Positions 20,081 through 31,723 of a stretch of 64,000 nucleotides of DNA are shown in pieces (within the stretch, counting starts at the first letter, position 1; each line of letters starts with the position of its first letter). Under the pieces are notes generated by a model. That model made no database searches. It was not told the DNA's origin and worked only from the letters and a program-made list of their open reading frames with translations. This stretch comes from Hymenochaete sp. R1 (lineage: Eukaryota > Basidiomycota > Agaricomycetes > Hymenochaetales > Hymenochaetaceae), in assembly GCA_019400425.1 (NCBI GenBank), contig JAFREE010000070.1, positions 58,450 to 122,449 of the forward strand, read 5' to 3'. The position numbers and the translations under genes were made by a program.

Positions 20081-23000
20081 ATGTCTACGACAGCAGCAAT
20101 ACCGGCGGCGGCGGTGGTCTCCACCACCAACCCTCCCGCAACACCTGGCTCAACGACAACCACGACGCCAAAACGCTCACTCCGCTCCCGAATGGGCACT
20201 GCCGTTCGTCGGAGTTCGTCCTTCCTCATCCCCACACGGCCAGGTTCAACCACCCCACGAGCAGAGATAGAAGACCCGATTACATTACCGCCATCGAGAG
20301 CGACTGGGAGTACCGCTGCCTCAAGGAGTCGGAGTTGGAGTAGGAACGTGTCGCCCACTCGGACGGGGACAGGAACCGGAAGTGCGGGAGTGGGGACAGC
20401 ACCAGCAACAACGGCTGTGGTGAGCGGGAGTGGGTCGACGACGCCGACACCTCAACAGCAGGTTCAAAGGGAAGGGTCGATCGCTGCGAGTGGAACGGGC
20501 GACGGGAAAGTGAGCAAGCCTGCTTCTATTCGGTCTATTGGACGACTCGCGACGGTTCCACTCTCTCTTGATCGACGCGGTTCGCGCGAGAATCTTCGAG
20601 CTGGGTCCAGAGATGGGTCCGGCTCTGGGACTGGGACGGGTGAGGAAGAGAAGGAACCGCGGAAACGACGAATTTCGCTCGGGAGTATGAGCTTTCGGAG
20701 CGGGAAGAGCGGGGCAAGGACGCGGACTGGTTCATTATCGAGTAAGGCGGACAAGAACTCGAAGGGTGAGGATACTGCATCGGCGACGGTTCCGTCACCC
20801 GTGAAAACACAAGATTTTGGCATATTGAAGGGGTCGTCGACACAATCTCCTCCGGAAATCGGTGAGACGTCGAACGTACCATCGCCTTCGCTCGGAGCGC
20901 CCACTGCCTCTCCTCCCTTGGCTGGTACTGAAGAGCATGATACGCCTGCTCGGTCCGTTCAACGTGGTGCTGAGGAACGGTCTGCGGAAATGGAGCGAGA
21001 GCGTGCACCGGAGAACCGGCCAGTATCTCCGCCTCGAAAGGAAGGGTCCGAAGATGCTGTTGGGTCGCCGAAGGAGGTGCACTTTATCAAAGGAGATAAG
21101 TCGATGGAGATCCCGATCACGCCCAACCCAGAGCCTGCTGCACCTGCAGCACCTCCTACCCCCACACCAGTTCCTGCTGATGTTCCTGTTGCCGCTTCGG
21201 TTGCAGCTGCAGCCCCGGAATCGAATGGGAATGGCGACGCACATGCACTAGAGCAGGATGACGGGTCGGAGCAGCAGCAGCCTCGTAGGTTCTCTATGCC
21301 ATATGCGGAGTCGCCCAGCTCTCTATCTGCGGCTGCGTCGCGCGAGAATTTACACGCAGAGGCCATGCCTCAACCGCAGCCTCTAACTTCACACTCACCC
21401 CCAATAATCAAAGCCCCTACACCTCCTTCTGCATCAACACCTGGATTAGGTATTGTCACAGACCCCTCCTCTACGCAGGGTCCAGTGCAGGTCCAAAACC
21501 CTCGCGTCCTGGCCGTGCAAGATTCTTCAGAAGAAGACGTACCGAAGTTCTTAAGTCCGATTGCGGAGGACCCACGCTCAGCTATCGAGGCGTCTGAATC
21601 AGCCTACCCAGGACACGGACGAGGACATGAGTACCCACAACAAGTTCACGTTCTTGATACACATGCACAGAGCGCCGCCGCTGCGCCTCATACGAGCTCA
21701 AGGTTAGCGGAGCCCCCGATCATTGGCATTACACCTGCGAGTAATGATACGACGCCGAGGCCAAGGGAAGGTTCGCCATTCTCCCAAAATTCACGAGCGG
21801 GGATGGTGGTGATTAAGGAGGGAGAGAAGGGCAAGGAGAGGGAGCAGGGACAGGGAGAAGGACGGGCGGCTGGTCAGGATTACTTCGCACCTGTGGTGCC
21901 TGCTCCCCCGGTGGCGACGATGCCTGTTCCGTATATCCCTGATGAAAGGTATGTAACTCTTGAGGAGCTCAAACTCGTCGATTTACTGATAGAAGGTGGT
22001 GTTACGGTTGTTAGGTACTACAATGACGACCCGTTTAGAGATCCGGAAAATGCGTCTGCAGTCTCAGCGAACTACATTGGCTTCCCGCAACCTGAGTGAG
22101 TGTAACTCAGCATATATGTGATATGTATGCGAAATTTTGAGGGCTGACAAAATGACTGGTTTTTACTTCGCAGAGCGCAACAAGGAGAGATCAGACATAC
22201 TGAACCTGCGCAGGTGCAAACCGTCCCTGTTCTCCAGCCCGAACCAAGCGTATACACCCTTCCACCATTGGCAGATGTCACACATCGGTGAGTAAAACAT
22301 GTCTGGAAAGAGCGCAGAAAAGATTTTTTGGGGAAGCGCTAATATTGGATAAAGTGACCTTGGACACATGCCTTCGGATTATACTCTTGCGGCGAAGAGT
22401 AGTCGGGCGCCGAGCGAGCAAAATTTTGAGACTGAGTAAGGTTTCTTTGCGTATTTATTCTGGACATGGAAGCTGATACCATCTCGTGTCACTTGTTAGT
22501 GAGACGCTCCCGTTGCTAGGTCGAGACAGGAAGGGCGCTTCGAATCTGGATGGGTATGTTCCTCCCTTATTTTCGTCTTTTGTTTCGTATTCCAAGTGCA
22601 CTGATTTTCCCTATCGCGTATCCTTTTTTCGTCCTCAGAGCACACCGTGCACCAACCAACGACCCCGATACACTCGACGGCTGGCACCGGCACGCCTTCC
22701 CTGGAAACACTTCCACATACTTCTCCCATCCGTCACTTCGCATCACCACTGATATCGATGTAACTGACCCATACAAACGTGCGTTGCTCTCAGAGTACCT
22801 CTATAAATACCGGGATCCAAACGTAGACTCGAACATGAGTGTGTCCGAGGAGGCTAGAGGGTTACCAGAGGGATGGGAAGTGTGGGTGCATGGAAGGGAG
22901 GAAAGCGGGAGGGAACGGGGCCAGGGGCGAGGTGGAGCGAGAGGTGGGAGGAGAGAAAGGAGGGTAGCGGTGATCGAACCTGTGAGATGTTGGGTTGATC

Positions 23001-24486
23001 ACAAAGGGCGGGCGATGGGGTATTGGCCGCCGCCTCCTTTGCTGCGCGATGGTGATCGTGAAGAGGTTACCAGAGGTGCGAATGGGCATGCCCATGGTCA
23101 GGGTCATAGGCGTGGTGCAGATGATGGTAAGTAATTTGAGTCGATTCTATTTTGTGACCTGTGCTACGCTGACCATTGGTGCTCTGATTTTTAGCTCTCG
23201 ACTACGAGTATAGGTACTGGGCGTATGTAGAAGCACATCCGGCACATCTTAGCCTTCCCAAGGAAACTTACGCCGAAGCGTTGGACGCACTTACCTGGTC
23301 TTACACGGGTACGTTCCTTCCGTTGTTGCTTGTTCCCCGAGTTGATACTAATAGACGAATGGAATATAGAGAGGCTTCTGAAGTCACAACGTCGTGCACC
23401 ACCGCCGTTCACGCAAAATGAGAGCCAGGAGCTCATGGCTATTCTTCGGAATACCAATGGTAAGCAAATGCTAATCAAGCATTACGAGTTGTCCTTTTGA
23501 CGATAATGGCCAGAATCAAATTCTGAAACACAAGCCGCTGTTCAAACAAGGATCGTTGCTCGTATCCTCCGTCGGATAGGTGACTCCCCCACCCATCCTT
23601 ACCCTCCACACTCAACCCTACTGACACCTTCGTATCCCCAAGTCCAATGGAAGCAACATTTCTTCCGACCTGAAAAACCTCTCCCCATCGGAGCGCCCCC
23701 AACCGGTACCTCGCTCTCCCTCAACACGCCCTACAACAGCTCGTCCTCGACGCCGTACCGCAGAACGTTCGTCGATGTGGTGTTGGCGTGGGTGTGTCTG
23801 GGTATACCGTATTTGTATGCAAATCGGCATTCGCATGTAAGGTATGATGAGGAGGGTGGATTATTGAGGAGCGCGGGGCCATTGCTTGTTGTCGGGGCGA
23901 CGATTTGTATTGTGGTACGTCGTTCTCCCCTCTACTTTTTACAAACTCTCATTCACTAATACATTCAATGCACCCTGACAAAATAGGCCGCCGTTGTACT
24001 CGTCGCATCCATAACGTTCCTTGCGCTTCCCGGGTTGGACGATGCTTCGCGCACCGCTGCATTCATTGCAATTCTAGGCTCGACGGCCAGTCTCGGAGCT
24101 TCTGTGCTGGCGGCATTTAGGAATAATATCGAGGTGCAAAGGATGATCGCAGGTGGGGAGGGTAGAGTCGTCATTCGGTCGGCAGTGACTGTACGTTATT
24201 TTAATTTATTTGATCTCATTCATGAAAACGAGACGGCTGATAACGATCGCAGGGCGGAAGTATCCTCCCTTCCCTTCCTGCTGTGTTCGTCGCATGGTCG
24301 ACGATCGCGCTTGTCACAGGTATCGTCCTCTACACCTTTCGAGGCTCGGTTCTTCTGAGCAGTGCTGGCGCTAGTGGGGGTGTGCAGTGGGGTAAGGTGG
24401 CGAGCTACACGCGGTGGACGACGGTGGGCGTGCTTGGGTTCTGTGGGGGCGTGTTGATCACGTCGATGATTTTTTTGAGGCATTGA
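20081..24486 (+). CDS. Ser/Pro/Thr-rich multi-pass membrane protein with WW-like segment, 1243 aa
   Basis: Eleven exons: 20081-22095, 22174-22287, 22355-22435, 22500-22553, 22639-23126, 23195-23308, 23370-23459, 23514-23579, 23643-23914, 23987-24190 and 24253-24486. They sum to 3732 nt in one frame. The first 670 residues (exon 1) are disordered, rich in Ser/Pro/Thr/Gly, with many possible phosphorylation sites. A PDERYVTLEEL segment follows. Around residues 830-895 LPEGWEVWVH followed by VRCWVDHKGRAMGYW resembles a WW domain whose loop is stretched by an Arg/Gly-rich insertion. The C-terminus has five or six hydrophobic helices (for example VDVVLAWVCLGIPYLYA, LLVVGATICIVAAVVLVA, FVAWSTIALVTGIVLYT, GVLGFCGGVLITSMIFL), so it is an integral membrane protein with a large cytosolic N-terminal tail. 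The role is unknown; signalling or scaffolding is a guess. Start: first ATG after a pyrimidine-rich leader. Confidence 0.85.
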
Positions 24487-25177
24487 TTCTATGTTTCTTT
24501 CTCTTTTCTCTCTCTTGCTCCATGATGTGATTTTTTCTTTCTTTTTCGTGTGCTGAAATGAATCGTCGTCGGCTGTGTATAGTGAATATAACGGACTGGA
24601 TCCTTGTTCTTCCTTTTCTTTCCACCTTCCTTCGTTCCTTTTTCTCTTTCATTTGTACAGTAGTCATGCAAGTATACAATGTGTCCTATCTACCCCTTCT
24701 TTCTCTTATGTATTCACAAACCCTCTTCATCCTCGCTATGCTTTGTTAAATCATCTAGATTGATTGGATTAGATATGCCATATTACTGCTCTCTGCTATT
24801 ATAAATGCCATGGAACTCTTCTGTAATATCCAGCCTATGCGTGAAGTCGAAGATCTATGGGAACGACCTTCCAAAAATAGCCATCCGCCTCTTCGGCGCG
24901 TTTTGCCACTGTCCGCGTTCCGTTCGTTCGTTCGTTGAGGCGCGCCTTTGATTCTCCTTAGTTTCCTCCTTCCATCTGAGCTTCATCCTCAAGCCCTCGA
25001 GAGTTCTTTCTCGCCGACGGTAGTGGCTTTCAAGACCCGAAGGAACGGTATGATAGTTCGAGTGGAGTAGTCGGGAGAAGAGACTGACAAAACCAGGCAG
25101 AAAACGCTTGCATATATACTGTACCACTGTGTACCACGTCCCAGACCAGAGCTACAGATAGAGCCAGAGCCAGAGGC
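24487..25177. other. Spacer with HDAC promoter
   Basis: 3' flank of the membrane-protein gene followed by the upstream region of the deacetylase gene. A TATATA element near 25109 lies about 65 bases before the ATG at 25178. No additional gene seen. Confidence 0.4.
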
Positions 25178-27378
25178 ATGTCGAAACGGCGCGTGTCGTA
25201 TTACTATGACAGTGCGTCCTCGTCTTCCATCTCTACCTATAGCCGCTCCATCGAACTGACACCACGCCTCATAGACGACGTAGGCCTCTTCTCCTATGGC
25301 CTCGGCCACCCCATGAAGCCGCACCGCATACGCATGACGCACGATCTCGTCTCTGCATACGGCATGCTCGACCGCATGCACGTTCTCAGACCACGCAGGG
25401 CGAGCCCGACGAACATGACTGCGTTCCATACGGACGAGTATATCCATTTTTTGAGTAGAGTGACGCCGGAGACGGCGGAGGAGATGACGGGGCATGGGTC
25501 GAGGTGTGAGTTTGTTTTCTCGCTTTCGTTTTCTCGCACCGGTTAGAGAGGACCATGGAATTGAATGTTAACTAATTGGATTGTGTTGCTTGGACTCACT
25601 ATTTTCCGTATGGTGATGCAGTCTTGGTTGGAGAGGATAACCCTGCGTTTGAGGGCGTATTTGAGTTCTGTACGATCTCGGCGGGCGGCTCAATCGACGC
25701 TGCAAAAAGAATAGCAAGTGGCACGTCGGACATTGCTATAAATTGGGCGGGTGGACTGCACCATGCCAAAAAAAGAGAGGTTTGTCGTAACTTCAAACAA
25801 AAACACGGAAAAGATTATTTACAATGGACGTGTTTCATTTCTACGTCGCGCGTTTCCAGGCCTCAGGATTCTGCTACGTCAACGATATCGTACTCGGCAT
25901 TCTCGAACTCCTTCGCTCCTTCCCGCGCGTGCTATACATCGACATTGACTGCCATCACGGTGACGGCGTCGAAGAAGCATTCTACACAACCGACCGCGTC
26001 ATGACGTGCTCCTTCCACAAGTTCGGGGAATACTTCCCCGGTACGGGACACGTCGACGATCACGGACGCGACAAGGGACTCGGGTACGCCGTGAACGTGC
26101 CCTTGCGCGACGGACTCACGGATGATGCGTTCAGAGGCGTGTTCGAGCCTGTCATCCAACGTATCCTGGACTGGTTCCAGCCATCGGCAGTCGTACTTCA
26201 GTGCGGCGCAGACTCGCTCTCTGGGGACAAACTAGGGTGCTTCAACCTTACGATGGAGGGGCACGCAAACTGCGTGAAGTACTTGCGTAATTCAGGACTA
26301 CCGTTGATTTTGCTCGGTGGGGGAGGGTACACGATTAAAAATGTGTCGCGATGTTGGGCGTACGAGACGGCGTGTGCGTTAAATCTGGAGGACTCGATTG
26401 ATAGAAACTTGCCGTGGAACGCGTATTTTGAGTGGTTCGGACCGAGATACCGGCTTGAGGTTGCGGAGAACAACATGGATGACCTGAATCCGAAGGACGG
26501 ATACCTGGATAGTATAAAGTAAGTCTTGGGTTTGTGCAGGTCATACTGAACATCGGGAATGCTAAATAATTTCGTCTTAGAGAACAAGTGTTCAATCAGA
26601 TATCGAGACTGCCTTTCGCGCCGTCTGTTCAGATGCATGACGTCCCCAACGAAAGCCTAGGCGAACACCTGGGCTTCCCAAACATGATGCTGGACGAAAA
26701 CCAAGAATCAGAAGAACTGGACGAGAAACTCGGCCGTACGTTTTTTTTTTCATCATCCCGCCTTTCTTTCTCCATGTCACAACTCTGACGAAATTGACAC
26801 ATTTTCTAGAACAATTTCGCCGGATATTCAACATGCACAAGCCGGAGACCTCTTCGAGCGACGACGACGATGCTCCTGGCTCACCTGCGGAGTCTGATTC
26901 TGACGACGGGCGAACTTCACGCTCAAGGAGTCGGAGCAGAAGGAGTAGACCGAGGCATCTCTACCCACACCAGCACGCGAAACGGATGAGTTTACTTTCG
27001 CCGAAGGGATTTGGGGCACCAAATGGGAATGGGTCGATGGACTCGAATTTGAATGGGCCAGTGACTGGGAATGGGGTCGGGGATGGGAGGGCGCAGGGGC
27101 AGGGAGTGGCGAGAAGGTTCTTCCATAGCGCAGCGGTTTGGGACCCGGCGTTAAAGACGGTCGTGGTAAGGGAAGAGGGGCTGAACGGGTTCAACTCGCT
27201 TGACGGACTGAATTCACTCAATGGAATTAATGGGATGAGAACGTCTGGGATTGGGAGTAGCGGGAATCATGCGATGGAGGTAGATGGGGACATTGAGACG
27301 GATATGGACTTGATACAGATGCGGCGAGGGGGAGAGGAAGGGTGGGAGGAAGTGACGAGGGTTGGGGTTGAGGTATAG
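25178..27378 (+). CDS. RPD3: Class I histone deacetylase, Rpd3/Clr6 type, 622 aa
   Basis: Five exons: 25178-25505, 25622-25779, 25860-26518, 26581-26735 and 26810-27378 (1869 nt, in frame). The protein removes acetyl groups from histone tails as the catalytic subunit of Rpd3-type corepressor complexes in the nucleus. The arginase-like HDAC fold is complete: [11 protein letters not shown] near residue 40, [10 protein letters not shown] (His156/157), [11 protein letters not shown] with zinc ligands Asp192 and His194, [26 protein letters not shown] (Asp280) and LLGGGGYT (Tyr319). The words FGEYFPGTG and [14 protein letters not shown] fit the Rpd3/Clr6/HDAC1 group better than Hos2. After the domain comes a C-terminal extension of about 200 residues: an acidic SSSDDDD patch, an [13 protein letters not shown] stretch, then Asn/Gly/Leu-rich repeats around [10 protein letters not shown]. 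The symbol is by family resemblance. Confidence 0.93.
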
Positions 27379-28221
27379 CGAGACTGGTTCTGTGGACTGT
27401 CGTGCGTTGCCTTTCGTCTTTCGTTATTCTTCTTGCATTTCGTTATTCGAATCTCGTATTCCTAACGTTCACCTCTCTCAAGATAGCATACCCACATTCC
27501 TCATGCTCACTTATATCCTCTCGCCCACTATCGCCATCTTCATCGCTGTTGAATATGCTTTCCCGTCCCAACCCATCCAGAGTATCACACCTTTTTTTCT
27601 CTATCTTGGGTATATTATTTATCCATTCCTATCGTTCTATTTCTATCCTTTCTCTGCTATGTTTTCTGCACTAGTGTTGTGCTGATAAAACATGTGTAAT
27701 ATAATGAAAAACAGCAATACCGGATGAAGATACGTAGAATACTGCCTGTATGCGCGTTCTCTTTTCGGAGTCTGACGCGACGACGACGCGCTTCCGGCCC
27801 TCTCTCCTTCCTTCCTTCCTTCATTCCTCCATCGCATCTTCGGCAACTTTCAACGAAACGGAGACGTGAGGAAACGTTTTCCGTAAGCCAAAAAAAGGAT
27901 CGGACAGCCCTGCAAAGTTAGCAAGAGGAAGGCAAGTGATTGGACGAACAATCCGCACTCGTCCTTACGATGGTGAGCGGTGTCCTTCGAGTTCACTCGA
28001 ACTGCAAATTCCTGACTTGCTTTTCTTTCTCGTTACAACCCTGAATATTGGATCGCTGGGCATGTTTGATGGGATGCTGCTTAGAGTCTACAATTCTTGC
28101 ACTCGCACGATAGTGCTGAAAGTCCGTCCTCTCATCTCACCCGTTACCATTCGCATACTAACAGTGATATTTACTTATTATACCCTGCATCCGTCGAATT
28201 CAACCCGACTTCCGACTTCTA
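27379..28221. other. Spacer and unresolved first exon of the WD40 gene
   Basis: The first part is the 3' flank of the deacetylase. The initiator exon of the WD40 protein must lie in the second half, because its first clear exon starts after an acceptor at 28221-28222. The ATG at 27970 is immediately followed by GTGAGC, but that join does not keep frame, so the start was not assigned. Confidence 0.35.
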
Positions 28222-28222
28222 G

Positions 28223-29667
28223 ATCACACTGACGCGATCTGGGGCATCCACTGGGCTGCGTCCAACGACCGCGTCCTCTCCGTATCCGCAGACGGCCGTC
28301 TACGACAATTCGACGCGCACTCCGGGCAGTCGGTCTCCTTTCCTTCACCCCCTTCCGCCGACTCGTCCCTTGAGTCATCCTCTTCTGGATCAACAGCAGC
28401 ATATGCACCCCTGACGACGGGCCATCCTATAGGGATCACGAGTCTCAGCGTCCGCGAGCTTGGTGGAAGGACAAAAGCGCTATGGAATAGTATGGAGGGG
28501 TTCACGGGACTTGTGGATGTCGAGAGTGGGGAGGTGGTGGGGAGCTTGGAGAGTTATGTGAAGGGGAGCGATGGGGTTAAGGAGGGCGGGTGTCCGGGTG
28601 AGTGGTAATAATACTTGTGTTGAACTCAGAGTTACCCCTCCTTTTTTTCATTGGAGATTGGGAATTGGGTTGGGAACATCGAGTTACGTCGCGAATTGGG
28701 GTTGGATTCGTCATTCGACAAATCAAGCGTTTGGGCACTTTTTTTTCGTCTCATTCTCTCCGTTCATGGACCTTCTACTTTTATACACGACTAACACCTC
28801 TTATTCATTTATATTGTTTCTTACTCCCTCCAGCCTGGTCAGTCTCGCTTCACCCGAACGGCGAAACATACGCTGCGACTGGGAGCTCAGGTGCTGTCAC
28901 GATCCACTCAGCGGGTCCGTCCAACTTTGGCGAACGCGTTGCAAAACTGGAGAGCGGGCGAACGAGGATGGGGATGTATTGCGCTCATGTACGTTCACTC
29001 AATTTTTTTTTTCATCCTTTGAAACCGTTGATTGACCATTGTTATCCCAAACCTAATTGACATCCTTCCCTTCCCATTCCATTTTATGTACGATAACTTG
29101 CTGAAATCAGAGTCCAGACGGTACACGCGTCGCCCTCTCACTCGAATCCGGCCAGATCTTCCTCTTCGATCTCGAGTCTTCCTCCCTCTCTGCAACGTAC
29201 ACCGCACACGCCGCAACCGTCCGCTCCCTCGCGTGGTCCGCGGACTCGCATCTCCTCCTTTCTGCCTCGGATGACAGGCGGTTGACGCTGTTCGACGTAC
29301 GAGCGGGCCCGAGTGGAGGGGGCGGGGCGGTGGCAACGTTGGCGGGGCACAGCTCGTGGGTTCTAAGCACGGCGTTCTCTCCAGATGGAAAGCTAGCGTT
29401 ATCTGGGTAAGTGCCGTATCCCTATCCCTATCCCTCCTTTAAAGGGGGGCATATCGCTGAAGAAATGGGACGAATAGATCAGCGGATAGGACAACGAAAG
29501 TGTGGGATCTCGGGGCTCGCGCCGCGGTGTCGACGATGCAGGACTCGGGGGAAGTGTGGGGTGTTGCATGGAAGCCTCAAGGAGCGGTACCAGGCTCTGC
29601 TGGTGCGTTTGTGACGGGAGGGGAGGATGGAGTTGTGAAATGGTGGAGGAGCGCGGGTGCTGCATAA
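28223..29667 (+). CDS. WD40-repeat protein, Ski8/WDR61-like (start exon not resolved)
   Basis: Exons seen: 28223-28597, 28834-28988, 29111-29406 and 29478-29667, joined in one frame to the TAA at 29665-29667; a short upstream exon is missing from this model. WD repeats in order: HTDAIWGIHWAASNDRVLSVSADGRLRQFD, then AWSVSLHPNGETYAATGSSG, SPDGTRVALSLESGQIFLFDL, HAATVRSLAWSADSHLLLSASDDRRLTLFD, GHSSWVLSTAFSPDGKLALSGSADRTTKVWDL, and a final EVWGVAWKPQ...FVTGGEDGVVKWWRS. The size, repeat spacing and HTDAIW start fit the Ski8/Rec14/WDR61 family. That family is a scaffold of the Ski complex in cytoplasmic exosome mRNA decay, and in some fungi acts in meiotic recombination. The assignment to Ski8 is by overall pattern only. 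It is convergent with the DUF7704 gene, whose stop lies 158 bases away. Confidence 0.75.
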
Positions 29668-29825
29668 TTTGGAGTCCCGCAACCGGCCCAGTGTAAGAGA
29701 AATATATGAAGGCCCGCCTGTGCTTCTGCAGACACGATGAGTATTTGGTGTATGTGCTACTTTGTAGAAATACAAGTTTGAACGGAACGTCGTCCCTCTC
29801 AGTTTCACGCTTCCGACGCCTCGTA

Positions 29826-30476
29826 TCATTCTTCCTTCGAATCTTTCTCAAACTTCATCCCAACCCCACAGAGAAACGCAATCCGCATCGTCGCACCCGC
29901 ATACACGAATCCCACACTCCCCCACCCCATCGCATTCCACTCCCAAAATCGCCAATACGCACCCACCCCCATCCCCGGATCCAAACCAAAGAAACCAAAC
30001 TTCGAATCCGAAAGCGCTATTGGCAGCATGGTCAAGAGATGCCCGAAATCCGCTATAAGGAGACCAGCGAGGAGGGTTCGCCATGTACGCAGTGAGTCGG
30101 TCGAGCGCAGCACGAAGTGCTCGTTGAGCGCGAAGAGGAGGTAGAGGTTTGCAAGCTGGTAGAGCGAGCTCGACGTTGGTGCTGATAATGTTATCTCTCT
30201 CGATGCATGTTCGATGACGTGATGGGTGGAGGATAGAGAGGTGGCAAGCATAGAAAGGTAGGTGACAGGTTGGGCGGCGTAGATGGCGCCGAGGAGGGCT
30301 GAGATGGGCTCTATGTAAAGGAAAAAGAGACGGTAAGGCAGGAATGGGACTTGAACTCGTGATTGCCTGTGGGTTTGCTGTTTATTTTCGTGGAGATTAT
30401 TCGTCAAGTAAAACCTGTCTTTAGAAGGCGATGTTGAGCTCTGCGCAGTAGGAGACTTAGAAGGATTTATCATCAT
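29826..30476 (-). CDS. DUF7704-type membrane protein
   Basis: The ATG at 30476 is the first of two adjacent ATGs; codons further upstream begin only at TTG. The frame runs to TGA at 29826-29828. After a Ser/Lys-rich start comes the family-type opening PFLPYRLFFLYIEPISALLGAIYA, followed by hydrophobic helices including LANLYLLFALNEHFVLR, LLAGLLIADFGHLLTMLP, and SVGFVYAGATMRIAFLCGVG near the end, with about four predicted membrane spans. A 48-nt stretch (about 30359-30406) has GT and AG ends and is a multiple of three, so it may be a small intron; with it removed the product is 200 aa, without it 216. The family function is unknown. The gene faces the WD40 gene tail to tail. Confidence 0.75.
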   Translation of the reverse strand: MMINPSKSPTAQSSTSPSKDRFYLTNNLHENKQQTHRQSRVQVPFLPYRLFFLYIEPISALLGAIYAAQPVTYLSMLATSLSSTHHVIEHASREITLSAPTSSSLYQLANLYLLFALNEHFVLRSTDSLRTWRTLLAGLLIADFGHLLTMLPIALSDSKFGFFGLDPGMGVGAYWRFWEWNAMGWGSVGFVYAGATMRIAFLCGVGMKFEKDSKEE

Positions 30477-30804
30477 GGTCGCTGGATCACCTTGGAAAAT
30501 GAAATGAAGACAACTTAGCAACGGGGAGAGAGGAGTAAACCTGAATATTCTCGGCGTCCGAAAAAAAATCCCACGAAACCGCGTAGACTCATCGGTTTTT
30601 CAAGCGGAAAATGATTCGTGCTCAAGCCACTCGTTCACGGTAGAGGCCAAAACTACTTATATTGAAACAACAACACGCAAGAACCATTCCAAAGGTCAAA
30701 CTAACTGACAAACGAAGGACAGGGTACGGGTATTCGTATCACGAGTACACATTTTTGTCCATCAAGTACTCATAAAGTCCATATCATGATTGATAAATCG
30801 GTAT

Positions 30805-31585
30805 TTAAGCCAGGCCGAGAGCGGCGAGGGTGAGAGCAAAAGCAAGGGATTGCAGCAAGCCAGCAACGTCGACAAGGCTGAAGAAAGATAGTATATCAGT
30901 TCCAGCCAAACATTGCCAAAACCAATGACTTACAGAGCGGCAACAAGCTTGAGGACACCGGCGAGGAGGATCTCAAGGCCAAGGAGGACCTCAGAGAGCG
31001 CTGGGTCGATGGGCGCAACGAGAGGGAGGAGCTCTGGCGCCGCGGTGACGAGGCCGTTGAGGGATGTAGCAATGTCCGAAACGATGCTTGCGACAGAGCT
31101 TGCGATGTCATCCTCGCTCTGGCGCTTGCGAGTGGAGCTGGAGCTCTGGAGGCCGGTGAGGGAGGAGTTGGCCGTGTTCAAGGCGGTGACGAGCTGGTCG
31201 ATGAGGGGCGACGCGTTGTCTTGGGTAGCATTGCCGCCAGAGACAAGGGCATCTACAGAGGAATAAACCGAAGCATGTAAGCTACCATTTTCAAAGTGCC
31301 TAAGAGTAAACCGGAGTTTTGTTTTCAAAGAAATAGGAAGGAGGGGGACGGGTGAGGGGGGAAGGTTTTTGAAGATTGAAAGAAAGAAAAGGGGGAGAGG
31401 TCGCACGTACCAATCTGAGGTAAGATGGTACTTGTCGAGGACTGGAGCGTAGTGAAAACAGCCTCGATGGATGCATTATCCTGGCGCTTCGCAATCGCAG
31501 AGTCTACGACAGGCTTGGCGACAGTGACGGAGGTGCCGAGCGTAAAAATGGCAGCGGCGATGGAGATAGCGCGAGAGAACAACAT
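30805..31585 (-). CDS. Small secreted protein with internal Kex2-type sites, 188 aa
   Basis: Three exons on the minus strand: 31585-31411, 31252-30934 and 30877-30805 (567 nt, in frame). The first 22 or so residues (MLFSRAISIAAAIFTLGTSV) form a classic signal peptide. KR dibasic sites follow at AIAKRQ and again in the middle (TRKRQSEDD), as if a propeptide and an internal junction were cut by a Kex2-like protease. Between them are helical segments rich in Ala, Leu, Ser and Thr with several NxS/T sites, and the chain ends in a hydrophobic helix (LLQSLAFALTLAALGLA). That tail could be a GPI-anchor signal or a membrane helix. No cysteine pattern of a hydrophobin is present. The function is unknown; an exported cell-wall or surface protein is plausible. 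Confidence 0.75.
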
Positions 31586-31714
31586 GGTGATGGTGATGAG
31601 AGGGGTTGTAAAGGGGGGCTAAGGAGTCGATGAGGACCTGAAGAGCTGGTATGTGTAGGGCAAGTAGTTGCAAAGGACAATTGCTTGGGTGTTTTTTGAC
31701 CTCCAGATGGACCC

Positions 31715-31723
31715 ATTTTATAG
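31715..31723 (-). promoter_or_regulatory. TATA box of the small secreted protein gene
   Basis: On the minus strand CTATAAAAT lies about 130 nt upstream of the ATG at 31585. Confidence 0.4.

Noticed and set aside
20059..20343. Alternative frames inside the Ser/Pro-rich exon
   Set aside because: Long shadow frames are expected in GC-biased low-complexity coding sequence; the annotated frame joins ten downstream exons.
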